A program made the translations under genes and the position numbers. A stretch of DNA of 64,000 bases from Vibrio fortis (GTDB lineage Bacteria; Pseudomonadota; Gammaproteobacteria; Enterobacterales; Vibrionaceae), in the NCBI RefSeq assembly GCF_000695685.1, contig NZ_JFFR01000033.1, forward strand, positions 310,001-374,000, in the 5' to 3' direction. This document shows positions 25,678 to 35,200 of this stretch, piece after piece. The first letter of the stretch is position 1; the number at the start of each line of letters is the position of its first letter. The notes beneath the pieces are model-generated. The model was not told the DNA's origin. It saw only the letters and a list, made by a program, of their open reading frames with translations, and searched no databases.

Positions 25678-26313
25678 ATGGAACTGAAAGATATTCGCCG
25701 TGAATATGCTCAGGGTGGATTGAGACGCAAAGACTTAGCGGCTGATCCGATTGACCAATTTAATCTTTGGCTTGAGCAGGCTATTGAAGCCAAACTTACC
25801 GACCCAACTGCGATGACAGTTGCGACAGTCGATAAGGACGGCCAACCTTTTCAGCGCATTGTGTTGCTTAAGAATGTCGATCAACAAGGTTTCGTTTTCT
25901 ACACAAACCTTGGTAGCCGTAAAGCGCAGCAGCTTGAGCACAACAGCAAGATCAGCTTGCACTTCCCGTGGCACCCACTAGAGCGCCAAGTACATATTAC
26001 TGGCACCGCAGAGAAGTTGAGTGCTGTGGAGAACATGAAGTACTTCTCTTCTCGTCCAAAAGAGAGCCAACTGGCGGCAATCGCAAGTAAGCAAAGCAGC
26101 CGCATTTCTGCACGTGGCATCTTGGAAGGCAAGTACCTAGAACTTAAACAGAAATTTGCTAAGGGTGAGATCCCTGTACCGAGCTTCTGGGGTGGTTTCC
26201 GTGTTCGAGTAGACAGCATTGAGTTCTGGCAAGGTGGTGAACATCGCTTACACGACCGTTTCTTGTTCTCGCGTCAAGATAACCGTTGGGATATCGATCG
26301 ACTTGCGCCGTAG
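25678..26313 (+). CDS. pdxH: PdxH, pyridoxamine 5'-phosphate oxidase (211 aa)
   Basis: It closely follows E. coli PdxH: RREYAQGGLRRKDLAADP, DPTAMTVATVDKDGQP, FYTNLGSRKAQQ, SKQSSRISARGILE, PSFWGGFRV and the terminal FWQGGEHRLHDRF...IDRLAP. It is an FMN enzyme oxidising PNP/PMP to PLP. The ATG at 25678 is chosen because AAAAGGAG lies 8 bases upstream and the protein then has family length. PLP made here serves, among others, the GabT enzyme encoded later in the window. Confidence 0.97.
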   Translation: MELKDIRREYAQGGLRRKDLAADPIDQFNLWLEQAIEAKLTDPTAMTVATVDKDGQPFQRIVLLKNVDQQGFVFYTNLGSRKAQQLEHNSKISLHFPWHPLERQVHITGTAEKLSAVENMKYFSSRPKESQLAAIASKQSSRISARGILEGKYLELKQKFAKGEIPVPSFWGGFRVRVDSIEFWQGGEHRLHDRFLFSRQDNRWDIDRLAP

Positions 26314-26348
26314 TTAGGCGTTCCGAGTTTACCAAGGCTAAATACTTA

Positions 26349-26390
26349 AACACCGCGCTGTAATCTTCAAAGATTGGCGCGGTGTTTTTT
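26349..26390 (+). terminator. Terminator of pdxH
   Basis: AACACCGCGC (26349-26358) pairs with GCGCGGTGTT (26377-26386), followed by a T run to 26390. An internal AATCTTCAAAGATT helix extends the stem. Confidence 0.9.
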
Positions 26391-26478
26391 GTGGCTTTTG
26401 AAATGAGGTAGAAGAGAGATAAAAGCCAGTGATCATTAACCGTTGTGAGTCATATTGGGTGGTTGATGAGTATCATGG

Positions 26479-27213
26479 TTAATTGGTTGTCGTCACTTCA
26501 CTGTGCAGCACCACTGAAATCTGCCGATTGAGCAAGCTCTCTGGAATGACGGAACCAAGGCCAGAGTCCAGTGCAAACTCAATCAATTGGCTTTTACTGT
26601 TGGCATCGAACTTTTGCTTAAGGCGTGCCACGTGACCCTCAACGGTTTTTATCGAAATCGTCAGAATCTGTGCAATGTACTGAGGCTTCTTTCCAAACAG
26701 CAGCAAAAACAGCACTTCGGATTCGCGGGCTGTGAGCTTCTTGTTGAGCTTTGATTGTCTAGGCTCTGAACCAGCAATCGAGCCATCACACTTCTTGGCA
26801 CTGGTCGCTTGGCAAACCCAGTGACCCACCTCCAAGATGGCAGTATCAGTCAGCTCTTGGCCATAGAATATCGTTCCCTGCACCTCGCCATCATCATCTA
26901 ACCAAGGCGTTTTGGTAAAAATATGGGCGTGCCAACGGCCGTCAGGGTATGGGTGAATATCTAGAATTTTTAAAGTCTTACGTGTTTCCATCACGTATTT
27001 ATCTTGCGCTCTGAAGTCTTGCGCACATTCCGTTGTTTGGCTTGGCATATCGAAGTCTGTCAAACCTGCGCTGTTTTGGTTGTCGGTCAAACCGATCAGT
27101 CGATTGTAGGCTTGGTTAGCATAAACAAAGACAGAGTCAGTATCTTTGCATCCCCAGCAGCCCGGCAACTGTTCAAACAGAGAGCGTTGTATTGAGTTAA
27201 GTGTTTTCGACAA
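26479..27213 (-). CDS. vqmA: VqmA, DPO autoinducer receptor, PAS-LuxR type (244 aa)
   Basis: An N-terminal PAS domain (about 10-130, including LPGCWGCKDTDSVFVYANQAY, a conserved block of VqmA cited here, and ILDIHPYPDGRWHAHIFTKTPW) is joined to a LuxR-type HTH (KLTARESEVLFLLLFGKK...ISIKTVEGHVARLKQKF). In V. cholerae VqmA binds 3,5-dimethylpyrazin-2-ol and activates the VqmR sRNA. The assignment is supported by the candidate vqmR immediately upstream on the same strand, with a VqmA-type palindrome in its promoter. The reading starts at TTG 27213 with GAGAT upstream; no in-frame ATG is near. Confidence 0.9.
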   Translation of the reverse strand: MSKTLNSIQRSLFEQLPGCWGCKDTDSVFVYANQAYNRLIGLTDNQNSAGLTDFDMPSQTTECAQDFRAQDKYVMETRKTLKILDIHPYPDGRWHAHIFTKTPWLDDDGEVQGTIFYGQELTDTAILEVGHWVCQATSAKKCDGSIAGSEPRQSKLNKKLTARESEVLFLLLFGKKPQYIAQILTISIKTVEGHVARLKQKFDANSKSQLIEFALDSGLGSVIPESLLNRQISVVLHSEVTTTN

Positions 27214-27291
27214 AATATTATCTCAGTTTCGGAACTAAGCTAATGATATCAGTTTCTTATAACGCTGTATTGTAAATTCATGGAAGCGTCC

Positions 27292-27326
27292 CGAAACGAT
27301 GATCACGGGAAGAATGATCAAGGATA
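27292..27326. promoter_or_regulatory. Two RctB-iteron-like sites between vqmR and vqmA
   Basis: CCCGAAACGATGATCACGG (core 27299) and GGGAAGAATGATCAAGG (core 27314) match the flank and core pattern of ori2 iterons, 15 bp apart, in the leader/promoter zone of vqmA. Function is inferred from similarity only. Confidence 0.4.
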
Positions 27327-27383
27327 GGGAGGGGGATGAGTGTCTGGATATCGCGAGTTGATCCGCCACAGCATATTTTAAGC

Positions 27384-27545
27384 AAAAAAAAGCCAGCCTG
27401 AAGACGGGCTGGCTAAAGACAAGATCTGCCTTGTCGACGTGTAGAAGATTTCAGATTAATTCACGAGGGTCATGCAAATTAACCTGAGGTATCAGTGAGA
27501 TACCCAGAGTGACTTACTACTCTGTCGACAAATTTACTCCTAGGA
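27384..27545 (-). ncRNA. vqmR: VqmR small regulatory RNA (candidate)
   Basis: On the minus strand, downstream of the VqmA box and a TATGCA -10-like element (27553-27558), about 160 nt of noncoding sequence ends in a strong terminator: AGCCAGCCCGTCTTCAGGCTGGCT (27391-27414, 24 nt; arms AGCCAGCC/GGCTGGCT) followed by eight T. Internal hairpins include GGTATC-TCACT-GATACC (rc of 27488-27504) and AGAGTAGTAAGTCACTCT. The position just upstream of vqmA in the same direction matches V. cholerae vqmR (about 140 nt), which base-pairs with targets including vpsT and aphA via Hfq. The 5' end is estimated. Confidence 0.75.
27391..27414 (-). terminator. Terminator of vqmR
   Basis: Eight-base-pair GC-rich stem with an uninterrupted T run on the minus strand (the A run is 27384-27390). 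It would separate vqmR from vqmA, with vqmA expressed by read-through or its own promoter. Confidence 0.85.
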
Positions 27546-27558
27546 GTGCGAATGCATA

Positions 27559-27574
27559 AGGGGGGAATTCCCCT
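27559..27574 (-). promoter_or_regulatory. VqmA operator in the vqmR promoter
   Basis: AGGGGGGAATTCCCCT is a near-perfect palindrome resembling the GGGGGGATTTCCCCCC-type dyad bound by VqmA at V. cholerae PvqmR (recalled). It lies where an activator would overlap the -35 region of the predicted vqmR transcript. Confidence 0.75.
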
Positions 27575-27656
27575 ATAAACAAGACTCAACACGACAAATG
27601 AGAAGTGAGAGCCCTGTTTTGTGAGAGGGGGAATCGAGAAGTTAGTAATCGAGAGC

Positions 27657-29486
27657 CTATAGCTCTCGTAATACTCTGAAGCCTAAGTGGTTGGCTGCTG
27701 TTGTCGGTGGAACGTAGAGTTCATTGAAAACTTTAGCTTCTTCAGGAGAGAAGCTCCATGCGCCACCCTTTGCGATGCCTTTGTGATTGGTTGTCCACTC
27801 CCATACATTGCCTACCATGTCGTAGAACCCAGTTGGGGTCGGTAAGAATGATTTCACTGGCGAAGTGCTGACGTTTGACCATGGTGTTCCTGCCCAGCCA
27901 GTATTCGCTTTGCCTGAGCGGAACTCGTTACCCCACCAGAAGTTGGTGTCTTGGCCTGCACGCGCTGCCGCTTCCCACTCCTGTGGTGTAGGTAGACGAT
28001 AGGTAAAGCCTGTTTTTTTAGATAACCAACGCGTGTAGGCCTTGGCGTCGTTTTGACTAACACATACCACAGGTGAGCTGTCAGCTTGCTTAAAGCCAGG
28101 GTTTCGCCAGTAACTATTCGATACGGCAGTGATCTCGGTATTGACGAAGGTATCACAGGTGTTCATCAGCTCGGCATCTGTTTGGTAGCCAGTACTGTCG
28201 ATGAAGGCTTTGAAATCTTGAACTCGGGTTGGTGTCGCCGCTAATGCAAATGGCTTTTTGATCGTCACTTGCTTAGCATTGTTCTCACCTAGCAGGTAAC
28301 GACCCGCACCGACGACGATCATCTCTGGGCTCTGGCTATCATCACCCATAGGATCAGCAAACTTACTACCGACGTTGAGTGTGTTTTGCTTGGCTTGTAA
28401 TACAGCTCTTAGGTTGTGGTCACGAGCAATTTTAAGTTCTTGATGGAAAGAGAGGTACCCCTCTTTTTCAATCGTCACCATATGCTGGCCAGTCGGTAAC
28501 ATGACTTCAACGGGTGTACTGCCGTAGTTAACACCATTGATTGATACCTTGTCGTTATACTGGTTTGAACGGACCACCAAGTTAACCCAAGCGACCTCTT
28601 TTTGCTGATCATCGGCTTTCTGGTCAGTTTCTGTAAAGCAGTGCGATGATTGAATCCCAAGTAGGCGACAAGGGGTGTTCTTGTCTGGGCGAGTTTCTAG
28701 GCTTGCCGTGATGTTTGCTTGGTAGCGGTTTTCGGCACCAAAACCTGAACTTGCCACTTTGTGTTGTAGAACGTGAATGTTCAGCGATGTCGATGCCAAA
28801 TGCTCTTTTGCTGTCTTTGATTCTGTCGCGTTGTCGATCACACTGTTTTGGAACTGTTCGACGGCTTTTTGAAGCGCCAATGTCACCGTTTGCTCTGAGC
28901 ATTGCGCTAGTGTCATGTCGTCGCTGCAGCGATTGGTAAAGCTAACAGTCTTCTCTTCGGTTTTGGTGATCTCACTTCTGAGTCGCTCGGCTCTCGCTCT
29001 TAGTTTTCCTTTGTCCAGATCCGCAATTGAAGTTTCAATCGAACTCTTTTCGGCTTGGAAGGCCTCTAGCTCCATCATTAACGCTTGTTGCTTTTGCTCA
29101 GAATCAGAAACAGCCAGTTTCCCCTCTTTTACCGATTTCCAAGCATCTTGAAATCGGTTTTGAGCTGGCGATATATCGAAGTCAGGCTCATCAATCATGC
29201 GGCTGTAATCTTGCTCTAAGCTTGCTTTCGCTGTCGCAAGTTTTTGCTGTGATTGTTCAGATAACTTAGTAAGGCGGGCCACTTGCTCTGTTTGATTGTC
29301 AACTTGGTTCTGTTTGTCGGCAATCTTCTTTTCGACTGCTGCCAAATCGGCATGCTTTTCGAAAAGTGAGCTTTCTATGTCGATAACAGATGTAGTGACA
29401 GCGGGTGGTGTCGCTTCAGCCAAAATAGCGGGTGCCATTAAGCTAGGAGCGAGTGCAAACAGTAGAGTGGGTAAACCTTGGCGCAT
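27657..29486 (-). CDS. Secreted coiled-coil/PEGA protein with FGE-like domain (609 aa)
   Basis: A signal peptide (to AILAEA) is followed by a long coiled coil (about 40-190), a conserved Cys-containing middle (about 195-290), a PEGA domain (VSINGVNYGSTPVEVMLPTGQHMV, about 320-365, cited in part) and a C-terminal FGE-sulfatase (SUMF1-like) fold (about 385-609: YRLPTPQEWEAAARAG, GFYDMVGNVWEW, GGAWSF, HLGFRVL). The position that holds the paired active-site cysteines in formylglycine-generating enzymes has none (GGAWSFSPEEAKVFNE), so formylglycine formation is unlikely. It is a paralogue of the next upstream gene, which lacks the FGE part. It is periplasmic or surface-exposed; function unknown. 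Confidence 0.85.
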   Translation of the reverse strand: MRQGLPTLLFALAPSLMAPAILAEATPPAVTTSVIDIESSLFEKHADLAAVEKKIADKQNQVDNQTEQVARLTKLSEQSQQKLATAKASLEQDYSRMIDEPDFDISPAQNRFQDAWKSVKEGKLAVSDSEQKQQALMMELEAFQAEKSSIETSIADLDKGKLRARAERLRSEITKTEEKTVSFTNRCSDDMTLAQCSEQTVTLALQKAVEQFQNSVIDNATESKTAKEHLASTSLNIHVLQHKVASSGFGAENRYQANITASLETRPDKNTPCRLLGIQSSHCFTETDQKADDQQKEVAWVNLVVRSNQYNDKVSINGVNYGSTPVEVMLPTGQHMVTIEKEGYLSFHQELKIARDHNLRAVLQAKQNTLNVGSKFADPMGDDSQSPEMIVVGAGRYLLGENNAKQVTIKKPFALAATPTRVQDFKAFIDSTGYQTDAELMNTCDTFVNTEITAVSNSYWRNPGFKQADSSPVVCVSQNDAKAYTRWLSKKTGFTYRLPTPQEWEAAARAGQDTNFWWGNEFRSGKANTGWAGTPWSNVSTSPVKSFLPTPTGFYDMVGNVWEWTTNHKGIAKGGAWSFSPEEAKVFNELYVPPTTAANHLGFRVLREL

Positions 29487-29629
29487 GATGGGCTACTTCA
29501 TTCGTAAAATGGGTGAATCAAATGTTTTAGCGAAAGCCATGTTGGCTGCAGTTGAATCGTATCACTATCAACACAATGGAGAGTTTTACATCGGCTTAGC
29601 TCTATAAAGTGCTAAGCCGATAGGCAGGT

Positions 29630-30733
29630 TTAGCTTTCCTTGTTTGGAAGAAGCTTAACCCAGATCGTATCGCTGCCGTTGATAGTCACTGTGCGGTTGT
29701 AAGACTCGTAACCTTGCTTTGAAACTGTTACTTGGTGACGACCGCTTGGTAGCGCAACTTGCAGTGGCGTGCTGCCATACTTGATGCCATTAATCGTAAC
29801 AGAGTCGTTGTACTGGTCAGAACGAACGGTCACGTTAGCCCATTGCTTATTGTTCTTGTTACTCACAGCTGCGTCGCTGCCTGTTAAACAGTAGCGTGTT
29901 GATACGTTCAGCAGGTTACATGCAGCAATTGCTTCAGGCTTGGCTTGTAGCTGAGCTTGCATCTGCATGAAGTACGAGTTGTTACCAGAGAAGCCACTCT
30001 TGATTGGTTGGCTGTCTTGAACATGGATATTGAGTTGAACACCTTGCAAGTTCTGCTTCGCTAATGTGCTTTCTGTGAGCTGCTCAAGCAACTGGCTCTT
30101 GAACGTCTGTACCGCTTTTTGGTTGGTTAGGTATTTACCCTGAGCAGTACACTCACCTAGCGTCATTGTTGAGGCACAAGTCGTGGTGTAGCTGGTTTCT
30201 AGAACTGCGCTTTCGCGTAGCTCTGTTGCAATACGTTTTACACGTGCTTCAACTTTTAGCTCTTTTAGATTGGCCAGCTCGTTGTTCAGGCGAGCCTGCT
30301 TTTGCTTAATCTGAGAGAGGTGAATTTCGCTCTCGTTGATCGCTTGTTGGTTGTCTAGCTGAGCCGATTGATTTTCTTTAACGGCTGCCCACGCATCTTG
30401 GTAGCTTTTCTGGAAAGAGATAAGATCGGTTTCTGGGTCTTCAAGTAGACGGCTGTACTGTTTATCAAGTGCAGACTTCGCTCTGTTACGTTTTGCCTTG
30501 AGTTCTTCACCCTCACGCACCAATTTGCTGTTGTTGTTTTGTAGCTCTTTTAGCTTCTCAGCAGCCGATACTTGGGTTTCTGAAATACGCTCAATATCTG
30601 AGTTTTTCTCAGTGAGTTTTGCATCGATAGCTGAAACGGGATCGACTTGATTCAGTTCTTCAGCTGATACCGATGCAGATACCCAAAGAGGGGATAGCGC
30701 AAGCAAAAGCGCTGAAATTCGAAAGTTAGTCAT
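29630..30733 (-). CDS. Secreted coiled-coil/PEGA-domain protein (367 aa)
   Basis: Signal peptide (MTNFRISALLLALSPLWVSA), long coiled coil (about 30-190), Cys-bearing middle and a C-terminal PEGA domain (SVTINGIKYGSTPLQVALPS). It parallels the gene at 27657 block by block (QYSRLLEDPE/DYSRMIDEPD; QDAWAAVKE/QDAWKSVKE; VRSDQYNDSVTING/VRSNQYNDKVSING), showing duplication. The start at ATG 30733 has AGGGA upstream; the frame also opens at TTG 30745. PEGA domains are beta-sandwich modules of surface or cell-wall-associated proteins. Function not known. Confidence 0.82.
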   Translation of the reverse strand: MTNFRISALLLALSPLWVSASVSAEELNQVDPVSAIDAKLTEKNSDIERISETQVSAAEKLKELQNNNSKLVREGEELKAKRNRAKSALDKQYSRLLEDPETDLISFQKSYQDAWAAVKENQSAQLDNQQAINESEIHLSQIKQKQARLNNELANLKELKVEARVKRIATELRESAVLETSYTTTCASTMTLGECTAQGKYLTNQKAVQTFKSQLLEQLTESTLAKQNLQGVQLNIHVQDSQPIKSGFSGNNSYFMQMQAQLQAKPEAIAACNLLNVSTRYCLTGSDAAVSNKNNKQWANVTVRSDQYNDSVTINGIKYGSTPLQVALPSGRHQVTVSKQGYESYNRTVTINGSDTIWVKLLPNKES

Positions 30734-31035
30734 AGGTCCCTGCAACTTATAGATTGAAATTGGCTCGTTGATACGGTGTCTACTTCCTAGTTGTAAGTCA
30801 CTAGATTATTAGCAATTAACACAGTACCCGACTTTATACCGTTTTATTCCCTTTCAATCTACTGAAATGGGTAGACTTATTACTAATTTTTATAAATTGA
30901 AAGTGATTTATTTGAGCTATATACGAAAATTTCCTGTGATGTCCTATCGATTAGATTCTCAATTGTGAGTCACACTGATAAGCGCTGGTGGCTTGTGTTA
31001 CATAAGTCGCTCAAAGTTGGTTTTACACTCCCCGT

Positions 31036-31134
31036 AGTTTGTACGCTCTTGATCATCTTTCCGGAGGCATGATCACCGTGATCGCAAGGACGATCTTGTG
31101 ACGATTACCTGTGCTAAATGACTCTCATGATCAT
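31036..31134. promoter_or_regulatory. inc-like group of RctB sites upstream of the AraC gene
   Basis: GCTCTTGATCATCTTTCCGG (core 31050) closely follows the ori2 inc site ACTCTTGATCATTTTTCCG (core 8973). Nine bases on, GGAGGCATGATCACCG (core 31069) adds a forward copy, and a weaker CTCATGATCATTT lies at 31127. CGATCTTGT at 31091 echoes GGATCTTGT next to the ori2 site. The rest of 30734-31202 holds no gene. RctB binding is inferred. Confidence 0.55.
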
Positions 31135-31202
31135 TTACAAATTCATCTTGAGCTAAAATCAGAGTATTATCCCCGATCTGTGACTATCAAAACTGTTTCG
31201 AC

Positions 31203-32027
31203 ATGCCAAAATTACCCATCATGCCCAACCTCGATCTTTCACCGCTAGGCTTATCAGGCCCTCGTCCTGCTGAGATCGTGACTTTGCCATCTCATATGGA
31301 CTGTCACGAGCACCAATATTCGCAAGTCGTGATCGGGCTTAAAGGTCAAGCTGAGTTCGAAGTCAGCGGTAAGGGCAATTTAGTCGGGCCTGGTCAAGGT
31401 TGTGTAGTAACGGCTTGTTCTGATCATGCTTTCGGTGGCGTGGTGGGGCAGTCTGATATCTTGGTGTTGAACATGCCTATGCCAAGTAATGATGACCCAC
31501 TGATGTTAGAGAAGATCAATCAGCTTGCGTCATCTAACGTTTACTTCCAGTTGGACGGGCAGATCCAAAAGCTGATTCAGATGCTGGTGCAGGAGATGCA
31601 AGCAAGTCCGGACGATCTGCTATTAAGCCGAGCTTGTAATGACACGGTGATCGCGCTTCTACAACGCCATATCTCTGAATTTGAAACATCTATTAAAGAA
31701 TCACGCTTTGATCTTGAGGCGCTGGATCGCTACATCGAACAGCATTTAGCAAATAAAATCTCAGTGGCGCAATTGGCTGGTAGTGTGTTCTTAGGTGAAA
31801 GTCAGTTCCATATGCTGTTTAAAGAGCAGATGGGCATCACTCCGCATCAGTATGTATTAGGTAAGCGAATCGACCGTGCTCGCCGTTTAATTGAGCAAGG
31901 CAACCTCAGCCTTGGTCAGGTAGCGGAGCTGGCAGGCTTCTCTGGTCAGTCTGCATTTACTCACACTTTTTCCCGTCTTCAGGGGATGTCACCATCTCAA
32001 TACAAAAAGCAAATAACTGTTAAATAG
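31203..32027 (+). CDS. AraC-family transcriptional regulator (274 aa)
   Basis: An N-terminal cupin half (DCHEHQYSQVVIGLKGQAEF, residues 32-51, metal-type His cluster) is followed by a C-terminal AraC DNA-binding domain with two HTHs (ISVAQLAGSVFLGESQFHMLFKEQMGITPHQYV and LGQVAELAGFSGQSAFTHTF, the first cited only in outline). It lies directly upstream of, and in line with, putA. Because this PutA lacks its own DNA-binding domain, this regulator is the natural candidate for control of proline use. The coding DNA includes an RctB-iteron-like site at 31421. Confidence 0.88.
   Translation: MPKLPIMPNLDLSPLGLSGPRPAEIVTLPSHMDCHEHQYSQVVIGLKGQAEFEVSGKGNLVGPGQGCVVTACSDHAFGGVVGQSDILVLNMPMPSNDDPLMLEKINQLASSNVYFQLDGQIQKLIQMLVQEMQASPDDLLLSRACNDTVIALLQRHISEFETSIKESRFDLEALDRYIEQHLANKISVAQLAGSVFLGESQFHMLFKEQMGITPHQYVLGKRIDRARRLIEQGNLSLGQVAELAGFSGQSAFTHTFSRLQGMSPSQYKKQITVK
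31414..31432 (-). promoter_or_regulatory. RctB-iteron-like site inside the AraC gene
   Basis: Read on the minus strand: ACCGAAAGCATGATCAGAAC, with core TGATCAT at 31421-31427. The CCGAAAGC left flank equals that of ori2 iteron 6. Confidence 0.4.
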
Positions 32028-32212
32028 TGAAACAAAACGGCACATTCGTTTGAAGTTTCATATGTGATGATGTTTTTGTTTTGTTAATAAACCCAGTTTT
32101 TAGCAAAAAACTCGGAGTTTTTGACAAGTATTCCTTATATACTCTCAATACACTGCAGCCATTGTAGAAATCTCGGACGTTTTTTGTTCGGGTGTGAGAT
32201 TAAGGAAAACGC

Positions 32213-35200
32213 ATGTTTACAGCTACTGATGTGTTAAAACCAGAGTTCAACGAGCAATCGCTTGGTGAGCTGTGGTCGCTTATCTCACCATTATATATGG
32301 TGGATGAAACCCAATGGCTAGAGCAGCTTCTGCCGCTAGCTACGCCTTCTGAGTCTGAAAAGCAACAAATCACGGACAAGACAACCTCGCTTATCGAAAC
32401 GATTCGTGCAGACAAAACATCGATTCAAATGATCGATGCACTGCTGCTTGAATACAGTCTAGATACGCAAGAAGGTATTTTGTTGATGTGTCTTGCTGAA
32501 GCACTGATGCGTATCCCTGATGCTGCAACTGCTGATGCATTGATTCGTGACAAGCTAAGCGTTGCTGACTGGAAATCTCACCTGAAGAATTCTGACTCTG
32601 TGTTTGTGAATGCATCCACTTGGGGTCTAATGCTTACGGGCAAGGTTGTGGGCCTTTCATCAAATGAGCAGAGCCCAACACAGGCGGTAAACCGTCTAGT
32701 AAACAAGCTTTCTGAGCCGGTGATTCGTAAAGCGATGCACCAAGCGATGAAGGTAATGGGTCATCAGTTTGTTTTGGGTCGCAGCATTGCTGAGGCACAA
32801 AAGAACGGCAAACCTATGCGTGACAAAGGCTTTACCTATTCATACGACATGCTAGGCGAAGCGGCACTGACGACTGCAGATGCAAACAAGTACTTCAAAG
32901 ATTACCTAATGGCGATTGAAGCTGTAGGTCGAGACACTTATGTTTCATCAAAATCTAGCCCTGCACCATCAGTATCTATCAAGCTTTCTGCACTGCACCC
33001 TCGTTACGAAGTAGCGAATGAAGAGCGTGTTCTGACAGAGCTTTGCGACACGCTAGAGCAGTTGCTGCGCCGCGCGATCGAGCTTGATGTTGCGATTACC
33101 ATCGATGCTGAAGAAGCGGACCGTTTAGAGCTTTCTCTAAAACTGTTTGAGAAACTTTACCGTAGCGAACTTGTGAAAGGCTGGGGTAAATTTGGTCTGG
33201 TTATTCAAGCGTACTCTAAGCGTGCACTTCCTGTCTTGGTATGGCTGAACCGCTTAGCAAAAGAGCAGGGCGATCTGATCCCACTGCGTTTGGTAAAAGG
33301 TGCGTACTGGGATAGCGAAATCAAATGGTCGCAACAAGCTGGCTTTGATAACTACCCGGTTTACACACGCAAGGAAGCAACCGATGTTGCTTACCTAGCC
33401 TGTGCTCGTTACCTACTGAGCCCAAGTGTTCGTGGCAACATCTTCCCGCAGTTTGCGAGCCACAACGCACACACTGTGTCTGCTATTGCTGTAATGGCTG
33501 ACCACAAAGATTTTGAATTCCAACGCCTGCACGGTATGGGTGATTCCCTGTACAACCATGCGATGGAAGCTTACCAACAGTCAGTGCGTATCTACGCGCC
33601 AGTTGGTAGCCATAAGGATCTACTTCCTTACCTAGTTCGTCGTCTGCTAGAAAATGGCGCGAACAGCTCGTTTGTACACCGCTTGGTGGATGCACGCTGC
33701 CCTGTGGCAGAGCTAACGCAACACCCAGTGGATATGCTGCTAGCGTTCGATACGCTGAACAACACTAAGATTCCACTGCCACCATCTGTGTTCCCAGAGC
33801 GTAAAAACTCTTACGGTGTCAACATTGATATCGAAAGTGAAGCGCACAGTTTTGAAGAGCAAGTAAAAGGCTTCTTGGATAAACAGTGGACGGCTGGCCC
33901 GATCATTAACGGTGAAGCTCTTGCCGAAAGCATGATCAAGGCTGATCAGAATGTTGAGCAAGTAACAGCACCATACGATCGTCGTATCAATGTTGGTCAG
34001 GTGGCTTTCGCAAACCTTGATCATGTTTCCGAAGCGATCAGCGGCGCAGATGCGGCGTTCGCAGATTGGAATGCGACTTCTGTTGAAGTTAAAGCCGCGG
34101 CTCTTGAGAAATTGGCTGACTTGATGGAAGAGAACCTTGCTGAGCTGGTGGCAATCTGTCACCAAGAAGCGGGTAAGACAATTCACGACAGCATTGATGA
34201 AGTGCGTGAAGCGGTCGACTTCTGTCGTTACTACGCAAAACAGGCAGACAACCTACAAGAATTTGAACTGAAAGGCTTTGATGGCCAAGTTCGTTTGGCA
34301 TCTCGCCAAGGTCGTGGTGTGTTTGTATGTATCAGCCCTTGGAACTTCCCACTGGCGATCTTCCTTGGTCAAATTACAGCTGCATTAGTTGCAGGTAACA
34401 CTGTCGTTGCAAAACCAGCAGAGCAAACCAGCTTAATCGCTGCTCGCGCAGTTGAGTTGATGCAACAAGCTGGCTTCCCGGCAGGCACAATTCAGCTTCT
34501 ACCGGGTCGCGGTGCAGAAATCGGTAGCGCACTAACCAGCCACGATGCGATTGCAGGTGTGGCGTTTACAGGCTCTACACCAACTGCTCAGCGTATCAAC
34601 GTGTCATTGGCAAGTCGTACGGCTAAACCTGTTCCATTTATCGCGGAAACAGGCGGCCAGAATGCGATGATCGTCGACAGTACGGCGCTTCCAGAGCAGG
34701 TAGTACGTGATGTTATTCGTTCAGCGTTTGCTTCTGCAGGTCAGCGTTGTTCAGCTCTACGTGTGCTTTACATCCAAGAAGACATTGCTGATCGCGTTGT
34801 TGCTCTTATCCAAGGTGCGATGAACGAGTTGAGTGTTGGTATTCCACACCTACACAAGACTGACGTTGGCCCTGTTATCGACAGCAATGCGAAACAGAAG
34901 CTAATGGCTCACCTTGAGAACATGACTCAAACGCAGAAGCGTGTTGCTCAACTAACCCTAGGTGATGCGTGCGAACACGGTGACTTCGTGCCACCAAGCG
35001 CTTTTGAGATCAACGATATTAGCTGCTTAACTGAAGAGCAGTTTGGCCCTGTGCTGCACATTGTTCGTTACAAAGCGAGCGAGCTGGCGCAAGTGGTTGA
35101 ACAGATAAACCAAACAGGCTTCGGACTGACTATGGGTATTCATAGTCGTAACGAAACCACTTACCGTTGGATTGAAAAACACGTTCGCGTGGGTAATTGC

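Noticed and set aside
29296..29607. Plus-strand ORF of 103 codons antisense to the FGE-like gene start
   Set aside because: Shadow of the minus-strand coiled-coil gene; no ribosome site and no protein-like features.
32106..32143. TTGACA...TATACT as the putA promoter
   Set aside because: The hexamers are only 11 bp apart, too close for a sigma-70 promoter; an AAAAACTCGGAGTTTTT palindrome overlaps but its role is unclear.
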